A stretch of 64,000 nt of DNA from JBFHRE01 sp041746105 (GTDB lineage: Bacteria > Actinomycetota > Acidimicrobiia > Spongiisociales > ZC4RG35). The stretch is from assembly GCA_041746105.1 (NCBI GenBank), contig JBGTHP010000039.1:1-64000 (forward strand), given 5' to 3'. Position 1 is the first letter of the stretch, and every line of letters begins with the position of its first letter. Both the position numbers and the translations under genes were made by a program. Shown piece after piece: positions 1 through 8,753 of this stretch. The notes under the pieces were generated by a model. That model searched no databases. It saw only the letters and a program-made list of their open reading frames with translations, and was not told the origin of the DNA.

Positions 1-6
1 ATCGGG

Positions 7-37
7 CGTGGCGGGCGACATTACGTCGCCCGCCACG
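7..37 (-). terminator. Perfect 13-bp hairpin after the amino-acid binding protein gene
   Basis: Bases 7-19 pair perfectly with 25-37 around a 5-nt loop (ATTAC). The hairpin lies 13 nt beyond the stop codon of the minus-strand gene ending at 50. No U-tract follows, which is common for intrinsic terminators in high-GC actinobacteria. A regulatory or extragenic palindrome is the alternative. Confidence 0.55.
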
Positions 38-49
38 ATCCGTATCTGC

Positions 50-1135
50 TTACCGATAGGGGGGTGCGTAGAGAAGACCGCCGTCGATCCAAAGAGCGTT
101 TAGGCCTCTCTCCAAACCCAGCGGCGCCAGGTTGCGATCGAAGATCTCGCCGTAGTTGCCCACCTGCTTGATCACCTGATAGGCGAAGTCGACCGGAAGC
201 CCGATTCCGGGATCCAGCGTCGTCTCGTTGCCGTCGCTGTCCTCGAAGGTCCCGCCGAGGAACTTCCGGATATCGGTGTTTTCCGAGGTCAGGAACGAGT
301 CGACGTTGGAAGAGGTAATGCCCCATTCCTCCGCCTGAATCGTGGCGAAAATCGCCCAGTTGACAGCCTGCGCCCATGCGGTGTCACCATCGAGCACACC
401 AGGAGCAAGCGGTTCCTTGGAGAAGACCTCAGGGAGAATCGTGACTGCATCCGGACCGTCCGGGTAGTCGGCGCGGATACCGGTCAGCGCACTCGAGTCT
501 GCGCTCCAACCATCACATTGGCCGGCCAGGAAGGCCTCCTGAATCAGGTCGTTGTCGTCGAAGGGCCTGACTTCCCAGTCCAGACCGAGTCTGCTTGCGG
601 TAGCAGCAGCGTTGCCCTCGGTTGTGGTCCCTTTGGCGACGCAAACGATCACGCCGTCCATGTCATTGATGCTGGCGTAGCCACTGTCGGACGTAACCAT
701 CATTCCCTGGCCGTCGTAATAGTTGGTCTGCAGGAAAGTCACACTCTCGATGCCATCACGACTGGCGGTCCAGGTCGTATTGCGCACCAAAACATCGATC
801 TGACCCGACTGCAACGCCGTGAAGCGATCTGCAGTCTCGAGGTCGACGTGGTTCACTTTGGTGGCATCACCAAGAACCGCGGCGGCAATGACCCGACAGA
901 AATCCGAGTCGAAGCCGACGTGCTCTCCAGTGTCGTCCAGCACGGCAAATCCGGTCAGGGCATCGCGAGTCCCACAGTTGAGCGTTCCCCGTTCCGTTAC
1001 TGCCGCGAGCAACGAACTTCCGTCGCCTCCGGGGCTGTCTGCAGCCGTCGTAGTGGTGCTGTCGCTGCCTGATGTACATGCGGCAAGACCCAGCGTCAGG
1101 GCGGCGAGCGCCGCCAAGAGCTTTGTTGATCTCAT
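50..1135 (-). CDS. Amino-acid ABC transporter substrate-binding lipoprotein (AapJ/BztA type)
   Basis: This is a 361-aa extracytoplasmic solute receptor (SBP_bac_3 family) that should capture L-amino acids for an ABC importer. The start MRSTKLLAALAALTLG with a lipobox ending in AAC marks a lipoprotein signal peptide, and a threonine-rich linker follows. The body carries signatures typical of AapJ/BztA general amino-acid binding proteins: LNCGTRDALTGF, GFDSDFCRVIAAAVLGD, RFTALQSGQIDVLVRNTTW and NYYDGQGMMV. I chose the ATG at 1135 because a GGAGG ribosome site sits just upstream; a longer in-frame start would place the signal peptide internally. The permease and ATPase genes are not in this window, so the operon either continues to the left or is split. 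Family assignment is confident. The preferred amino acid cannot be read from the sequence. Confidence 0.9.
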   Translation of the reverse strand: MRSTKLLAALAALTLGLAACTSGSDSTTTTAADSPGGDGSSLLAAVTERGTLNCGTRDALTGFAVLDDTGEHVGFDSDFCRVIAAAVLGDATKVNHVDLETADRFTALQSGQIDVLVRNTTWTASRDGIESVTFLQTNYYDGQGMMVTSDSGYASINDMDGVIVCVAKGTTTEGNAAATASRLGLDWEVRPFDDNDLIQEAFLAGQCDGWSADSSALTGIRADYPDGPDAVTILPEVFSKEPLAPGVLDGDTAWAQAVNWAIFATIQAEEWGITSSNVDSFLTSENTDIRKFLGGTFEDSDGNETTLDPGIGLPVDFAYQVIKQVGNYGEIFDRNLAPLGLERGLNALWIDGGLLYAPPYR

Positions 1136-1548
1136 TTTTCCTCCGTCTTTTGGGTATCCACGCGCCAAATGCGCGCGGACCTCTGTTATTAACCCTAATC
1201 GCAAACACCCGAGCCGATCCAGGCGAGTGCGTGCTCCAGGTGCCGTTCGTTCCCCCGTCTCGCTCCATCAGGGATAGCTCCATGACACGATATAGGGCTT
1301 GCGCTACCCAAAGCCGGCGAGCGATCCGGGTTGGGGGCGGCGGACAGTGAAACGGATTGAGCCTCAAACAATCATTGACGACGGGCCACGCCCGGCTGGG
1401 TCAGGTTCTTCGCGAATGGACCTCGCCCGACCAGCCGAGAATCTCACGGATCGGAGCGTCCGCGGGATCCGGGATCGAAGACCACCCTGGACTATAAGGC
1501 GGCCGCAATCGTCCACTAGTCTCAGACAACTAGGCACCGGGAGGTGAC
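1136..1548. other. Intergenic region (413 bp) between divergent genes
   Basis: The region separates the minus-strand binding-protein gene from the plus-strand Rieske gene and should hold both promoters. I see no credible ORF, RNA gene or strong hairpin. A short inverted repeat, CTAGT...ACTAG, lies near 1515-1532, just before the Rieske ribosome site. No -35/-10 pair stood out well enough to call. Confidence 0.5.
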
Positions 1549-1899
1549 ATGACGGACGAAGTGGAAGTTGGGCCGACCTCGGATATCACCCCGGGAACGG
1601 TCGTGGGGGCCGGTCGATACGCAGTCGGGAATTCCAACAGCGAATTGTTCGCTGTCACCCGACGCTGTCGTCACCTGTACGCAGACCTGGCCAACGGCAC
1701 CATCGACGAGCAAGGGTGTCTCGTGTGCCCCTGGCACGGCTCGAAGTACAACGTCGAAACGGGCAGGATGGTGAGCGGACCAAAAGGCATATTCGCCCGG
1801 ATCCCCGGTCTCGGCACCACCCTCAAAGCGCTCACCCTCGTGTTGCCCCTCGGTCGAGGCCGCGTTATCGAGCGTGACAACAACCTCTATGTCGAATGA
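1549..1899 (+). CDS. Small Rieske [2Fe-2S] protein
   Basis: This 116-aa soluble protein consists almost entirely of one Rieske domain. The cluster-binding pattern C-x-H (RRCRHLYAD) and C-x-x-H (LVCPWHGSKYN) is complete, with 19 residues between the two halves, and the typical GxxxxxTG tail (YNVETGRM) is present. It resembles the ferredoxin components of dioxygenase or nitrite-reductase-like systems, so a role as a small electron carrier is likely. No oxygenase or reductase gene adjoins it, and the partner is unknown. The ATG is well supported by GGGAGG immediately upstream. No signal peptide or membrane segment is visible. Confidence 0.88.
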   Translation: MTDEVEVGPTSDITPGTVVGAGRYAVGNSNSELFAVTRRCRHLYADLANGTIDEQGCLVCPWHGSKYNVETGRMVSGPKGIFARIPGLGTTLKALTLVLPLGRGRVIERDNNLYVE

Positions 1900-2098
1900 G
1901 CTGACTCCGCCACCACAACCTCCGGAGATAGAACGACCGAAACAACGACCAGCCACCCGCCAGGTCACCCCCGGAAGACAGGACCCCTCGACGGATCCAA
2001 GATCTCGCCGGTAAACGTCGCTCTTCGCCCTTCCTATGCTTTTCCCAAGAGAACGGCCACCGTGGAGTCGTCGCAGGGTTCCAACCGTTCTCGACCCC

Positions 2099-2171
2099 GC
2101 CCTCGTAGCTCAGGGGATAGAGCAACTGCCTCCTAAGCAGTAGGCCGCAGGTTCGAATCCTGCCGAGGGCG
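2099..2171 (+). tRNA. tRNA-Arg (anticodon CCT)
   Basis: A full cloverleaf can be drawn. The acceptor GCCCTCG pairs with CGAGGGC, the D stem is GCTC/GAGC, the anticodon stem ACTGC/GCAGT encloses the loop CTCCTAA, and the T stem GCAGG/CCTGC encloses TTCGAAT. The anticodon CCT reads AGG (Arg). The discriminator is G2171 and CCA is encoded at 2172-2174. Confidence 0.96.
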
Positions 2172-2205
2172 CCATCCGGGCTGGGCGTCAGAACCCTCAA
2201 CGTTC

Positions 2206-2211
2206 TAGGCT
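2206..2211 (+). promoter_or_regulatory. Candidate -10 box (TAGGCT) for a leaderless wax-ester synthase mRNA
   Basis: TAGGCT matches the actinobacterial TANNNT -10 pattern and ends 6 nt before the GTG at 2218. There is no Shine-Dalgarno sequence, so the transcript probably begins at or next to the start codon. No clear -35 box was seen. Confidence 0.4.
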
Positions 2212-2217
2212 GATGCG

Positions 2218-3636
2218 GTGAGCGACACCTTTTACGAACCGCTGTCCCATCTCGACGGCTCCTTCCTCGCACTCGAATCGCGCACGACGCACATGCACGT
2301 CGCCGGAGTCGCCATCTTCGAGGCGAACGAGCTTGGTGACTGCAAAGGCGGGATCGACATGGACCGGATCCGCTCGCACATCTCCTCCAAACTCCAGTAC
2401 ATCCCCCGCTACCGCCAGCGCCTCGCATTCGTCCCCTACAACCGCGCACCCGTTTGGATCGACGACGACTCGTTCAATTTCGACTATCACGTTCGTCACA
2501 CCAGCCTCCCCCGGCCTGGCAGCGACGAACAGCTCAAGAAACTGGCGGGGCGAATCGTCTCCCAGCAGCTCGACCGATCGAAGCCGTTGTGGGAGCTGTG
2601 GGTGGCAGAGGGGCTGGAAAACAACCGGCTAGCAATAATCGCCAAGATCCACCACTGCATGATCGATGGAATATCGGGCGTCGATCTCACCACCATCTTG
2701 TTGAACGTGACGCCAACCACCGACCTGGAGGAGTCACCGGAGTGGACACCGCGGCCCCACCCAACGCCCACCGAACTGGCGGTGGCGGAACTGGCGCGGA
2801 CGGCGCGACGCGGGATCGACGCCATGACCTCGCTCGGAGACTCCGTTCGAGAGGGCAAGGAGCTGGTCGGCGCCCTCGCACATCGAGCATCGGCAGTTTC
2901 GAGTTCGCTCCGATCGGGCTGGCTCAGCCCGGCCGGGCGCACCCCGCTCAACACCGAGATCACCCCCAACCGTCGATTCGATTGGACGGAGATACCGCTG
3001 GCACGGGTCAAAGCAGTCAAGACCGCCCTCGGTGGAAGCCTCAACGACATCGTGCTTGCCATAACCGCCGGAGCGGTCCGTCATTATCTCGAACACGATC
3101 GGGGATTCTCGACGGAGGGGGTCGAGTTCAGAGTCATGGCCCCGGTGAGTGTCCGCAAGGCCGATCAGAGGGGAACACTGGGAAACCAAGTGGCCATGTG
3201 GCTGGTGCCTTTGCCCATCGACGAGCCGGATGCCAAACGCCGGCTTGAAGCGGTCACGAAAACAACCGCCCACCTGAAACGTTCTGACCAGGCGTTGGGG
3301 GCGTCGACGCTTGTCGAACTCAGCCGCGGGACCCCTCTCCCTCTACTTTCGATCGCAAACCGGCTCGCCGCCAACTCGATGAGGCCGTTCAACATGACGG
3401 TCACCAACGTTCCAGGACCTCAGTTCCCGATGTACTTGCTCGAAGCCAAAATGATTTCGAACTTCCCGATCGTTCCCCTCTGGGCACAACACGGTCTCGG
3501 GATCGCATTGTTCAGCTACGACGGCAAGTTGTCATGGGGGCTGCACGCGGATCTGGACGCGGTCAGCGACACCGACGCATTCAAGAAAGCCATCCATCAG
3601 GCTTTCGAAGAACTCGAAAACGCCGCCGGAATCTGA
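2218..3636 (+). CDS. Wax ester synthase / diacylglycerol acyltransferase (WS/DGAT)
   Basis: This 472-aa bifunctional acyltransferase joins acyl-CoA to fatty alcohols or diacylglycerol to make storage lipid. The catalytic HHxxxDG motif is present as IHHCMIDGISG around residue 140. The N-terminus (LSHLDGSFLALE) and the C-terminal NVPGP segment are also characteristic of the family, and the length is normal. The GTG start has no ribosome site but follows a -10-like box by 6 nt, suggesting a leaderless message. The next gene, a DMT exporter, starts only 2 nt after the stop, so the two are probably co-transcribed. Substrate preference cannot be inferred. Confidence 0.93.
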   Translation: MSDTFYEPLSHLDGSFLALESRTTHMHVAGVAIFEANELGDCKGGIDMDRIRSHISSKLQYIPRYRQRLAFVPYNRAPVWIDDDSFNFDYHVRHTSLPRPGSDEQLKKLAGRIVSQQLDRSKPLWELWVAEGLENNRLAIIAKIHHCMIDGISGVDLTTILLNVTPTTDLEESPEWTPRPHPTPTELAVAELARTARRGIDAMTSLGDSVREGKELVGALAHRASAVSSSLRSGWLSPAGRTPLNTEITPNRRFDWTEIPLARVKAVKTALGGSLNDIVLAITAGAVRHYLEHDRGFSTEGVEFRVMAPVSVRKADQRGTLGNQVAMWLVPLPIDEPDAKRRLEAVTKTTAHLKRSDQALGASTLVELSRGTPLPLLSIANRLAANSMRPFNMTVTNVPGPQFPMYLLEAKMISNFPIVPLWAQHGLGIALFSYDGKLSWGLHADLDAVSDTDAFKKAIHQAFEELENAAGI

Positions 3637-3638
3637 CC

Positions 3639-4571
3639 GTGCCCCGCAAAGCGGTGGCGGCCATCTTTGCCGGGGCCGCCGTGATCTCCTTTTCGGCGAT
3701 CCTGTTCAAAGCCTCAGGGGCCGAAGCGCTCACCGGCGGCCTGTTCAGAATGCTCTACGCCCTTCCCGTGCTTGGAATTCTGGCGTGGAGGACACGAGGA
3801 CTGGACCACCGGCCGCGCTCGGACCGTCTACTGGCAATCGGGGCCGGAGCCATGCTGGGTGCAGATGTCGTCGCCTGGCAGACCGCGATCGGACATGTCG
3901 GCGCGGGACTCTCGACATTGATGGCAAACAGCCAGGTCGTGATCGTGCCCTTTGTCACGTGGCTGATATTGAAAGAACGTCCTTCCCGGCCCGCCATCTT
4001 GTCGATGCCGCTCGTCCTTGGTGGTATGGCGCTGATCACCGGTCTCGGAAGGGCCGACACCTACGGACCGCGTCCGGTGCTCGGGGTTGCCTACGGAGCA
4101 CTCGCGGCAGTCCTTTATTCGGGTTTTTTGATCGGATTCCGCCGCTCGAATCGCGACCAGGCGCCGCAGGCGGGACCACTGTTCGAGTCCGTCTTCGGAG
4201 GGTTGGCCTTCATCGGCATCGCCGGCGCCGTCACCGGCTCGATCGACTGGACTCCCCAATTCCCGATGCACGGCTGGCTGCTGCTCCTTGCGCTCGGCCC
4301 TCAAGTTGTGGGCTGGCTGTTGATCGCATACGGACTCCCGAGGCTGCCTGCCGCCACCAGTTCATTTGCGATAGTTCTGCAGCCCACGATGACACTGATC
4401 TGGGCGGCGATCTTCTTTTCCGAATCCCCATCGCCCGTCCAGGTCACCGGCGCAGCCCTGGTCCTCGTGGCCATCACCACAGCCACCGTTGGCGGAGGTC
4501 GGCTCCAACAGCAGGAGATATTGGAGTCGTCGGCAAAACCTCTCCCCGGCAGGCCTCAGTCTGGATTTTGA
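3639..4571 (+). CDS. EamA/DMT-family permease
   Basis: This 310-aa integral membrane protein has two EamA halves and about ten predicted hydrophobic helices, beginning at the N-terminus (VAAIFAGAAVISFSAILFKASG). The family usually exports metabolites, amino acids or drugs; the substrate here is unknown. The GTG at 3639 is the natural start, because the upstream in-frame extension overlaps the wax-ester synthase and is not membrane-like. The last 16 nt overlap, tail to tail, the 3' end of the minus-strand gene ending at 4556. Co-transcription with the WS/DGAT gene is inferred from the 2-nt gap. Confidence 0.85.
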   Translation: MPRKAVAAIFAGAAVISFSAILFKASGAEALTGGLFRMLYALPVLGILAWRTRGLDHRPRSDRLLAIGAGAMLGADVVAWQTAIGHVGAGLSTLMANSQVVIVPFVTWLILKERPSRPAILSMPLVLGGMALITGLGRADTYGPRPVLGVAYGALAAVLYSGFLIGFRRSNRDQAPQAGPLFESVFGGLAFIGIAGAVTGSIDWTPQFPMHGWLLLLALGPQVVGWLLIAYGLPRLPAATSSFAIVLQPTMTLIWAAIFFSESPSPVQVTGAALVLVAITTATVGGGRLQQQEILESSAKPLPGRPQSGF

Positions 4572-4963
4572 TCAGACTGCAAACGCGGAGCCATCGCGGC
4601 CGCTTTGGCCACTCCCCATTGGAGATGTGCTTGCCAAACGTTCTCCCCCAAATCGTGCGACGATGCGGGGGCGAGGTCAAACACATCGCCAGGAAGCGCC
4701 CTCTCGGCACCTGAATCGCGTTCGGGCGGTTTCACTTCAAGTGCCGCCAGTGCAGCCGTGGGAAACCGCATTGCCTCCTGAAAGATCTCGAGTGGACCTC
4801 TGCTCTGATCGCCAAATGGGAGCGCGAGCTGGGACGCCAGAGTGTCGGACAACCAAGTCTGACCGGTCACTACCGCCGCCTCGACCCACGGCAGATCAGA
4901 TTCGACGAAACGCCGCTCGAGGTAGGGCCGGTAGGCGCCGACCAGCAGATCCACCAAATTCAT
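4556..4963 (-). CDS. Hypothetical protein, last gene of the 9.5-4.6 kb operon
   Basis: I do not recognise a family for this 135-aa protein. It has no clear signal peptide or membrane helix and is rich in Ala, Leu and acidic residues. The N-terminal half reads like a short helical domain (VDLLVGAYRPYLERRFV, LPWVEAAVVTGQTWLSDTL). It is real on positional grounds: its ATG overlaps the stop of the CvpA-CAP gene in an ATGA junction, the arrangement used by several gene pairs in this operon. Its 3' end overlaps the convergent EamA gene by 16 nt. Confidence 0.6.
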   Translation of the reverse strand: MNLVDLLVGAYRPYLERRFVESDLPWVEAAVVTGQTWLSDTLASQLALPFGDQSRGPLEIFQEAMRFPTAALAALEVKPPERDSGAERALPGDVFDLAPASSHDLGENVWQAHLQWGVAKAAAMAPRLQSDQNPD

Positions 4964-5925
4964 CCGCCGAACACCTGGACCGCCATCGTGCCGAGCGGGC
5001 CTTGGACCAGACCAATGCCGACCCGGTCAAAGGAGGCGCTCTCGATATTGGAACGATGTCCGTCGGATTCCATCAGACCGGCGTGAACGGCCGCGACCGA
5101 CGAGGCCAATCCGATGTTTTCGCCGATCCTCACAAGGGGAATTCCTGCAGCCGCCACCCGATCGGCCACGGTCCCGGTCACCGGGGAGACGTGCGACACA
5201 TAACCCATTTGGTACATCTCGAATGCGTGAGCTTCGCCGACCGCCGCCAGACCGTCGGACCACACCATTGGGGCGACACCGGCATCAACTCTGGCGATGT
5301 TGACCAGGGCGAAGAGTTCGAGTGCCCGCTCCGGCACAACCTCCAGCTCAGATGACTCCGCCGGCGGGATCTCGACAGAATCGTCGGCATCAAGAACCAA
5401 TCGGTCACCACCGACCAGCCGCTCGAGGGCCGAGATCGAGCTCAGGACACCGTCACCCGCCAGCGCAAAAAACATACGTCGGGGAAGCGCCTCGGGTCCG
5501 GCGATCTTTTCGACCACAACCGAATCGTCGAGGGCGTCGTCAACGGAGGGAGACGACACGGCCTGAGCGATCGTGATCATCGCCAGGGCGATCAAGGCCC
5601 CCCACAAACCGGCCAGGACCGCCCCAAGAAGCCGATTCGACAGATTGAGCCCCGGCAGTCTCATGAGTTTCGTCAAATAATGAGCTGCCACCGACAGCCC
5701 CACTCCCACCAGCAGGAACAGCGCGATTGCAGCCCCGATCCGCCCGGCCTCGGGAGAAACGCCAAAGCGATTCGAAAGGAAATCTCCTACCGGAGCGCTG
5801 ACTCGGAACGCGACCACCACCCCGAGGACCATGCCGGCGAGGTCGACGGCTTCTTTGACCAGACCACGCAACCACCCACGGACTGCCAAGCCGGCCAAAT
5901 AGATGCCGAGCAAAAAATCGATCAT
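4960..5925 (-). CDS. CvpA-type membrane domain fused to a CAP (SCP/PR1) domain
   Basis: This 321-aa protein has two parts. Residues about 1-150 form four hydrophobic helices of the CvpA (colicin V production) type, beginning MIDFLLGIYLAGLAVRGWLRG. Residues about 195-321 form a CAP/SCP domain with ALELFALVNIARVDAG, HAFEMYQMGYVSH, IGENIGLA and GHRSNIESASFDRVGIG, including the His and Glu positions typical of bacterial CAP proteins. The CAP domain should face outside the cytoplasmic membrane. Function is unclear; envelope-associated hydrolase or ligand-binding roles are proposed for such domains. It is joined by ATGA overlaps to both neighbours, so it is translationally coupled within the operon. 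Confidence 0.85.
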   Translation of the reverse strand: MIDFLLGIYLAGLAVRGWLRGLVKEAVDLAGMVLGVVVAFRVSAPVGDFLSNRFGVSPEAGRIGAAIALFLLVGVGLSVAAHYLTKLMRLPGLNLSNRLLGAVLAGLWGALIALAMITIAQAVSSPSVDDALDDSVVVEKIAGPEALPRRMFFALAGDGVLSSISALERLVGGDRLVLDADDSVEIPPAESSELEVVPERALELFALVNIARVDAGVAPMVWSDGLAAVGEAHAFEMYQMGYVSHVSPVTGTVADRVAAAGIPLVRIGENIGLASSVAAVHAGLMESDGHRSNIESASFDRVGIGLVQGPLGTMAVQVFGG

Positions 5926-6650
5926 GGCCCTGATGCGGCCAGTTCGATCCTCATCCGCTTGTTGGCTTTTCCCTTCGACTCGGTTTTGACGACCCTGACC
6001 ACTCCGACCTCGAGGGTGGTTTTGACATGAGTTCCGCCGTCGGCCTGGCGGTCGAGGCCCACTATGTCGACGACTCTGATCTCTTTGACGAATTCGGGAA
6101 TCAGGTTCACCTTTGTGCGGATCAAGTCGGGATCGGCCATCGCCAACTCCCGGGCCAGATACTGGATCTCGGTGGGATAACCCCTCACCAACTCGGCGTT
6201 GAGCCGCTCCTCCACTTCTCGACCAAACTCGGCCGATATGGAATCCAATTCGAAATCCATTCTGGCCACACCTGGCTCCATGTTGCCGCCGGTCACCTTC
6301 GCCCCGAAGTCTCGATAAACGACGCCAGAGAGTGCGTGCAGCGCGGTGTGGGTCCTCATGGTGGTGTATCTACGTTCCCAATCGATCACCGCTTCGACCG
6401 GCGTGCCAGGATCGGGGAGGTCATCGGAGTCGACAAGATGAAGCACGCTCCCGTCGCGGCGGACCGTGTCCAACACTCCGATCGAACCGCCGTCCCAGAG
6501 GAGGCGTCCTATATCTCCGGGCTGGCCCCCGCCCCTCGCATAGAAGACCGTACGATCCAAGACGATCTGACCGTCGGCGGCGTGGACGACCTTTGCCTCG
6601 CATCGACTCGCATATGCGTCGTCTGATGCGATCTCTTCTGTGCTACTCAT
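5922..6650 (-). CDS. AlaX-like alanyl-tRNA editing protein with altered zinc ligand
   Basis: This 242-aa protein resembles the free-standing editing domain that hydrolyses mischarged Ser- or Gly-tRNA(Ala). It shows the FYARGGGQPGD loop, the HxxxH zinc motif (RTHTALHALSG, around residue 100) and the C-terminal GGTH motif (LDRQADGGTHVKTT). In canonical AlaX and AlaRS editing sites the residue before GGTH is a zinc-binding Cys; here it is Asp. The protein may use an alternative ligand or belong to a divergent subfamily. It overlaps the AI-2E-family gene by 8 nt and the CvpA-CAP gene by an ATGA junction, so it is co-transcribed with both. Confidence 0.85.
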   Translation of the reverse strand: MSSTEEIASDDAYASRCEAKVVHAADGQIVLDRTVFYARGGGQPGDIGRLLWDGGSIGVLDTVRRDGSVLHLVDSDDLPDPGTPVEAVIDWERRYTTMRTHTALHALSGVVYRDFGAKVTGGNMEPGVARMDFELDSISAEFGREVEERLNAELVRGYPTEIQYLARELAMADPDLIRTKVNLIPEFVKEIRVVDIVGLDRQADGGTHVKTTLEVGVVRVVKTESKGKANKRMRIELAASGP

Positions 6651-7881
6651 GGCCCAGCGGCTGAGACTCCACCGGATCCACCGGGATGACTGGTTCGATC
6701 TCGGCCGTGTCGAACAATCGAGTCTGTTCTACCTTCTTCCGCTTCAAACGATCGGGCGGCGGAGTGACCTCGATCATGGCCTCGCTCGCCTCATACCAGG
6801 ACTCGCCGAGAATCCTGGTCCTCCAGAGATGACCGGCCACGATCCGGAATGCGGCCACGGTCGGGACGGCGACCAGGACGCCGAGCAATCCAGCCACCCC
6901 GGCGCCGACCAACAACGAAAGCACGATGACCAGGGGGGACAGCTTCACTCTGGCTCGTTGCACCAGTGGCGTGATCAGATGATTGTCGATTTGCTGGATG
7001 ACGAGGAAGGCGCCAACCGCAAGCAGCGCCGTGGCCGGTCTGCCGTCGAGCAGTGCAACCAGTGCCGCCAACGCACCACCGACGAAAGGTCCAACGAACG
7101 GAATCATGTTGAGCAGACCGGCAGCCAGTCCGATTATCAGCCAAAACGGCACATCGAGAACGTACAGGGCAACCGAAGACAGAACCCCCACGATCGTCGC
7201 CACCACCAGTTGCCCCCGGACAAAGCCCCCGATGGCGCCGGCAAGGTTGGAGCCGACGAACTTGACCTCCTCACGCAAGCGAGGTGGAGTCAGGTTCACC
7301 AGCAGATTGCGCATCCGGTCGAGGTCGACCAACAGATAAAACGCGAACACAGGAGCCAGGCCGAGAACAGCGACCAACTCGGCCACCCCGCGCAGGAACC
7401 GTCCGGCCCCGGCCCCAAAACCATCGAGAAACCCGGCAATCGAGTCCTGATTCGCCGGATCGGCGAGCCAATCGCGAATCGTGTCGGCGGTCAATTCGGT
7501 TTGTACCTCGATGCCGAGACTTGCGCCGGTATCGATCACCCAGCGCAGACCTTCGTCGTACAGATCCGGCAACCGCGATCCGAACTCCGCCGCCTGCTCG
7601 TTGATCACCGGCACGACCAGAGAACCGAGAGCGAACAAAGCCACCGACGCAACCAAAAAGGCGAACACCACCGATATGACACGAGGCATCGACACTCTTT
7701 GAAAGGCCCGAGCAATCGGGTCGAGGAGGACGGTTATGCCGAACGCAAAGACCAGCGGCAGCCATATCACCCTTACCTGGCCCATCGTCCAGAACAAAAT
7801 GGCAAATAGGATGAGAACGCCGATCGTGGCCCATACGATCAGGGCGATACGGGCAAGACGGTTGGAAACCGGAACCTCCAC
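6643..7881 (-). CDS. AI-2E family transporter (PF01594-type membrane protein)
   Basis: This 412-aa polytopic membrane protein has an N-terminal helix pair (IALIVWATIGVLILFAILFW), a soluble loop of about 100 residues after residue 110, and a C-terminal cluster of helices including PFVGPFVGGALAALVALLDG, the family signature. Members transport diverse solutes, and export of autoinducer-2 should not be assumed. Several in-frame starts exist upstream. I chose the GTG at 7881 because TACACT, a TANNNT -10 box at 7894-7889, precedes it by 7 nt and no ribosome site serves the longer forms, one of which would overlap the previous gene. Confidence 0.83.
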   Translation of the reverse strand: MEVPVSNRLARIALIVWATIGVLILFAILFWTMGQVRVIWLPLVFAFGITVLLDPIARAFQRVSMPRVISVVFAFLVASVALFALGSLVVPVINEQAAEFGSRLPDLYDEGLRWVIDTGASLGIEVQTELTADTIRDWLADPANQDSIAGFLDGFGAGAGRFLRGVAELVAVLGLAPVFAFYLLVDLDRMRNLLVNLTPPRLREEVKFVGSNLAGAIGGFVRGQLVVATIVGVLSSVALYVLDVPFWLIIGLAAGLLNMIPFVGPFVGGALAALVALLDGRPATALLAVGAFLVIQQIDNHLITPLVQRARVKLSPLVIVLSLLVGAGVAGLLGVLVAVPTVAAFRIVAGHLWRTRILGESWYEASEAMIEVTPPPDRLKRKKVEQTRLFDTAEIEPVIPVDPVESQPLGHE

Positions 7882-7910
7882 CGACGGGAGTGTACCCACG
7901 CTGGGCGATT

Positions 7911-8753
7911 TCAATTGGTCGCAACATCCACCGAGCCAGAGATGACGGTGACCACCCAACCGGGTCCCAGTCCCGGGCTCCGATATCCACCCTCGACCAC
8001 CGACCAATCCAGCGGGACCCTGGCATCACCGAACACCGTTACCGCCGTTCCAAGGGGAACAGAGAGATGGAAGTCACCGGCTACCTCGACATCGGCTGTC
8101 TGAGTCGGACCCAGATCAATGGAACCGCCTCCTGCAACCTCGACCGTTGAGACCGCGAGGCCGTCGAGTCTGAGCGCCAGGTCAGGTGAAGAAAGATCTA
8201 GTGCCCAAGAGGTGTTCTGGTTGAGATCGACCACCCAACCCCCAAATCGAAACCACCGGTCGTCGGCGCGAGGCACCGCACTCAAGAAGATCGACTCACC
8301 GGCCAAAGACTCCAGCACGCTCGGCGCCGGGGTCACTCCCCCCGAGCGCATCGGGCGCACCGCATAGATCAGGTCAGAAGACCCCTGCACGACCAGGCTT
8401 CCAGAATCGAGGACAACTTCGAAGACGCCGGCCGGCGGCGCGACACCCTCCGAAACGATGTCTCCGCTCGATGAAGGCAACGGCAACCACTGCGAAAGGT
8501 GGATTCCAACACCCAGAACGAGATACGAGAGCAAGCCGAGCGGGATCAACGCCGCCGACTTGTGTCTGAGGATCTGCACAACACCGACGACCAAAACGAC
8601 AACGGTCAGCGGCCAGAGAGAAATGAGATCAAGGGCGACAGAAGGAGAAAGAACCTGGCCGAAAATTCCACCACCACCGGCAATGATCCCCAGAACCAGG
8701 AGAGCCCACGCAGCCCCCGGTCTCGACTTCTTCGAGACCTCTGCCTCGCTCAC
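7911..8753 (-). CDS. Membrane protein with LiaF-like / beta-rich C-terminal domain
   Basis: This 280-aa protein has an N-terminal cytoplasmic stub and three to four hydrophobic helices within about residues 15-85 (AAWALLVLGIIAGGGGIFG, LWPLTVVVLVVGVVQIL, LIPLGLLSYLVLGVGI). About 180 residues of beta-rich, low-complexity-free sequence follow, ending in short repeated beta strands (VEVAGGGSIDLG, VEVAGDFHLSVPLGTAVTVFGDARVPLDW). This organisation recalls DUF5668/LiaF or DUF4097-type envelope-stress proteins, but the match is by eye only. The start overlaps the stop of the LytR_C gene (ATGA), so the two are coupled. Confidence 0.68.
   Translation of the reverse strand: MSEAEVSKKSRPGAAWALLVLGIIAGGGGIFGQVLSPSVALDLISLWPLTVVVLVVGVVQILRHKSAALIPLGLLSYLVLGVGIHLSQWLPLPSSSGDIVSEGVAPPAGVFEVVLDSGSLVVQGSSDLIYAVRPMRSGGVTPAPSVLESLAGESIFLSAVPRADDRWFRFGGWVVDLNQNTSWALDLSSPDLALRLDGLAVSTVEVAGGGSIDLGPTQTADVEVAGDFHLSVPLGTAVTVFGDARVPLDWSVVEGGYRSPGLGPGWVVTVISGSVDVATN

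Noticed and set aside
6640..7809. A 389-codon Gln/Arg-rich plus-strand open frame
   Set aside because: Antisense to the AI-2E-family gene; composition is that of a reverse-complemented membrane protein.
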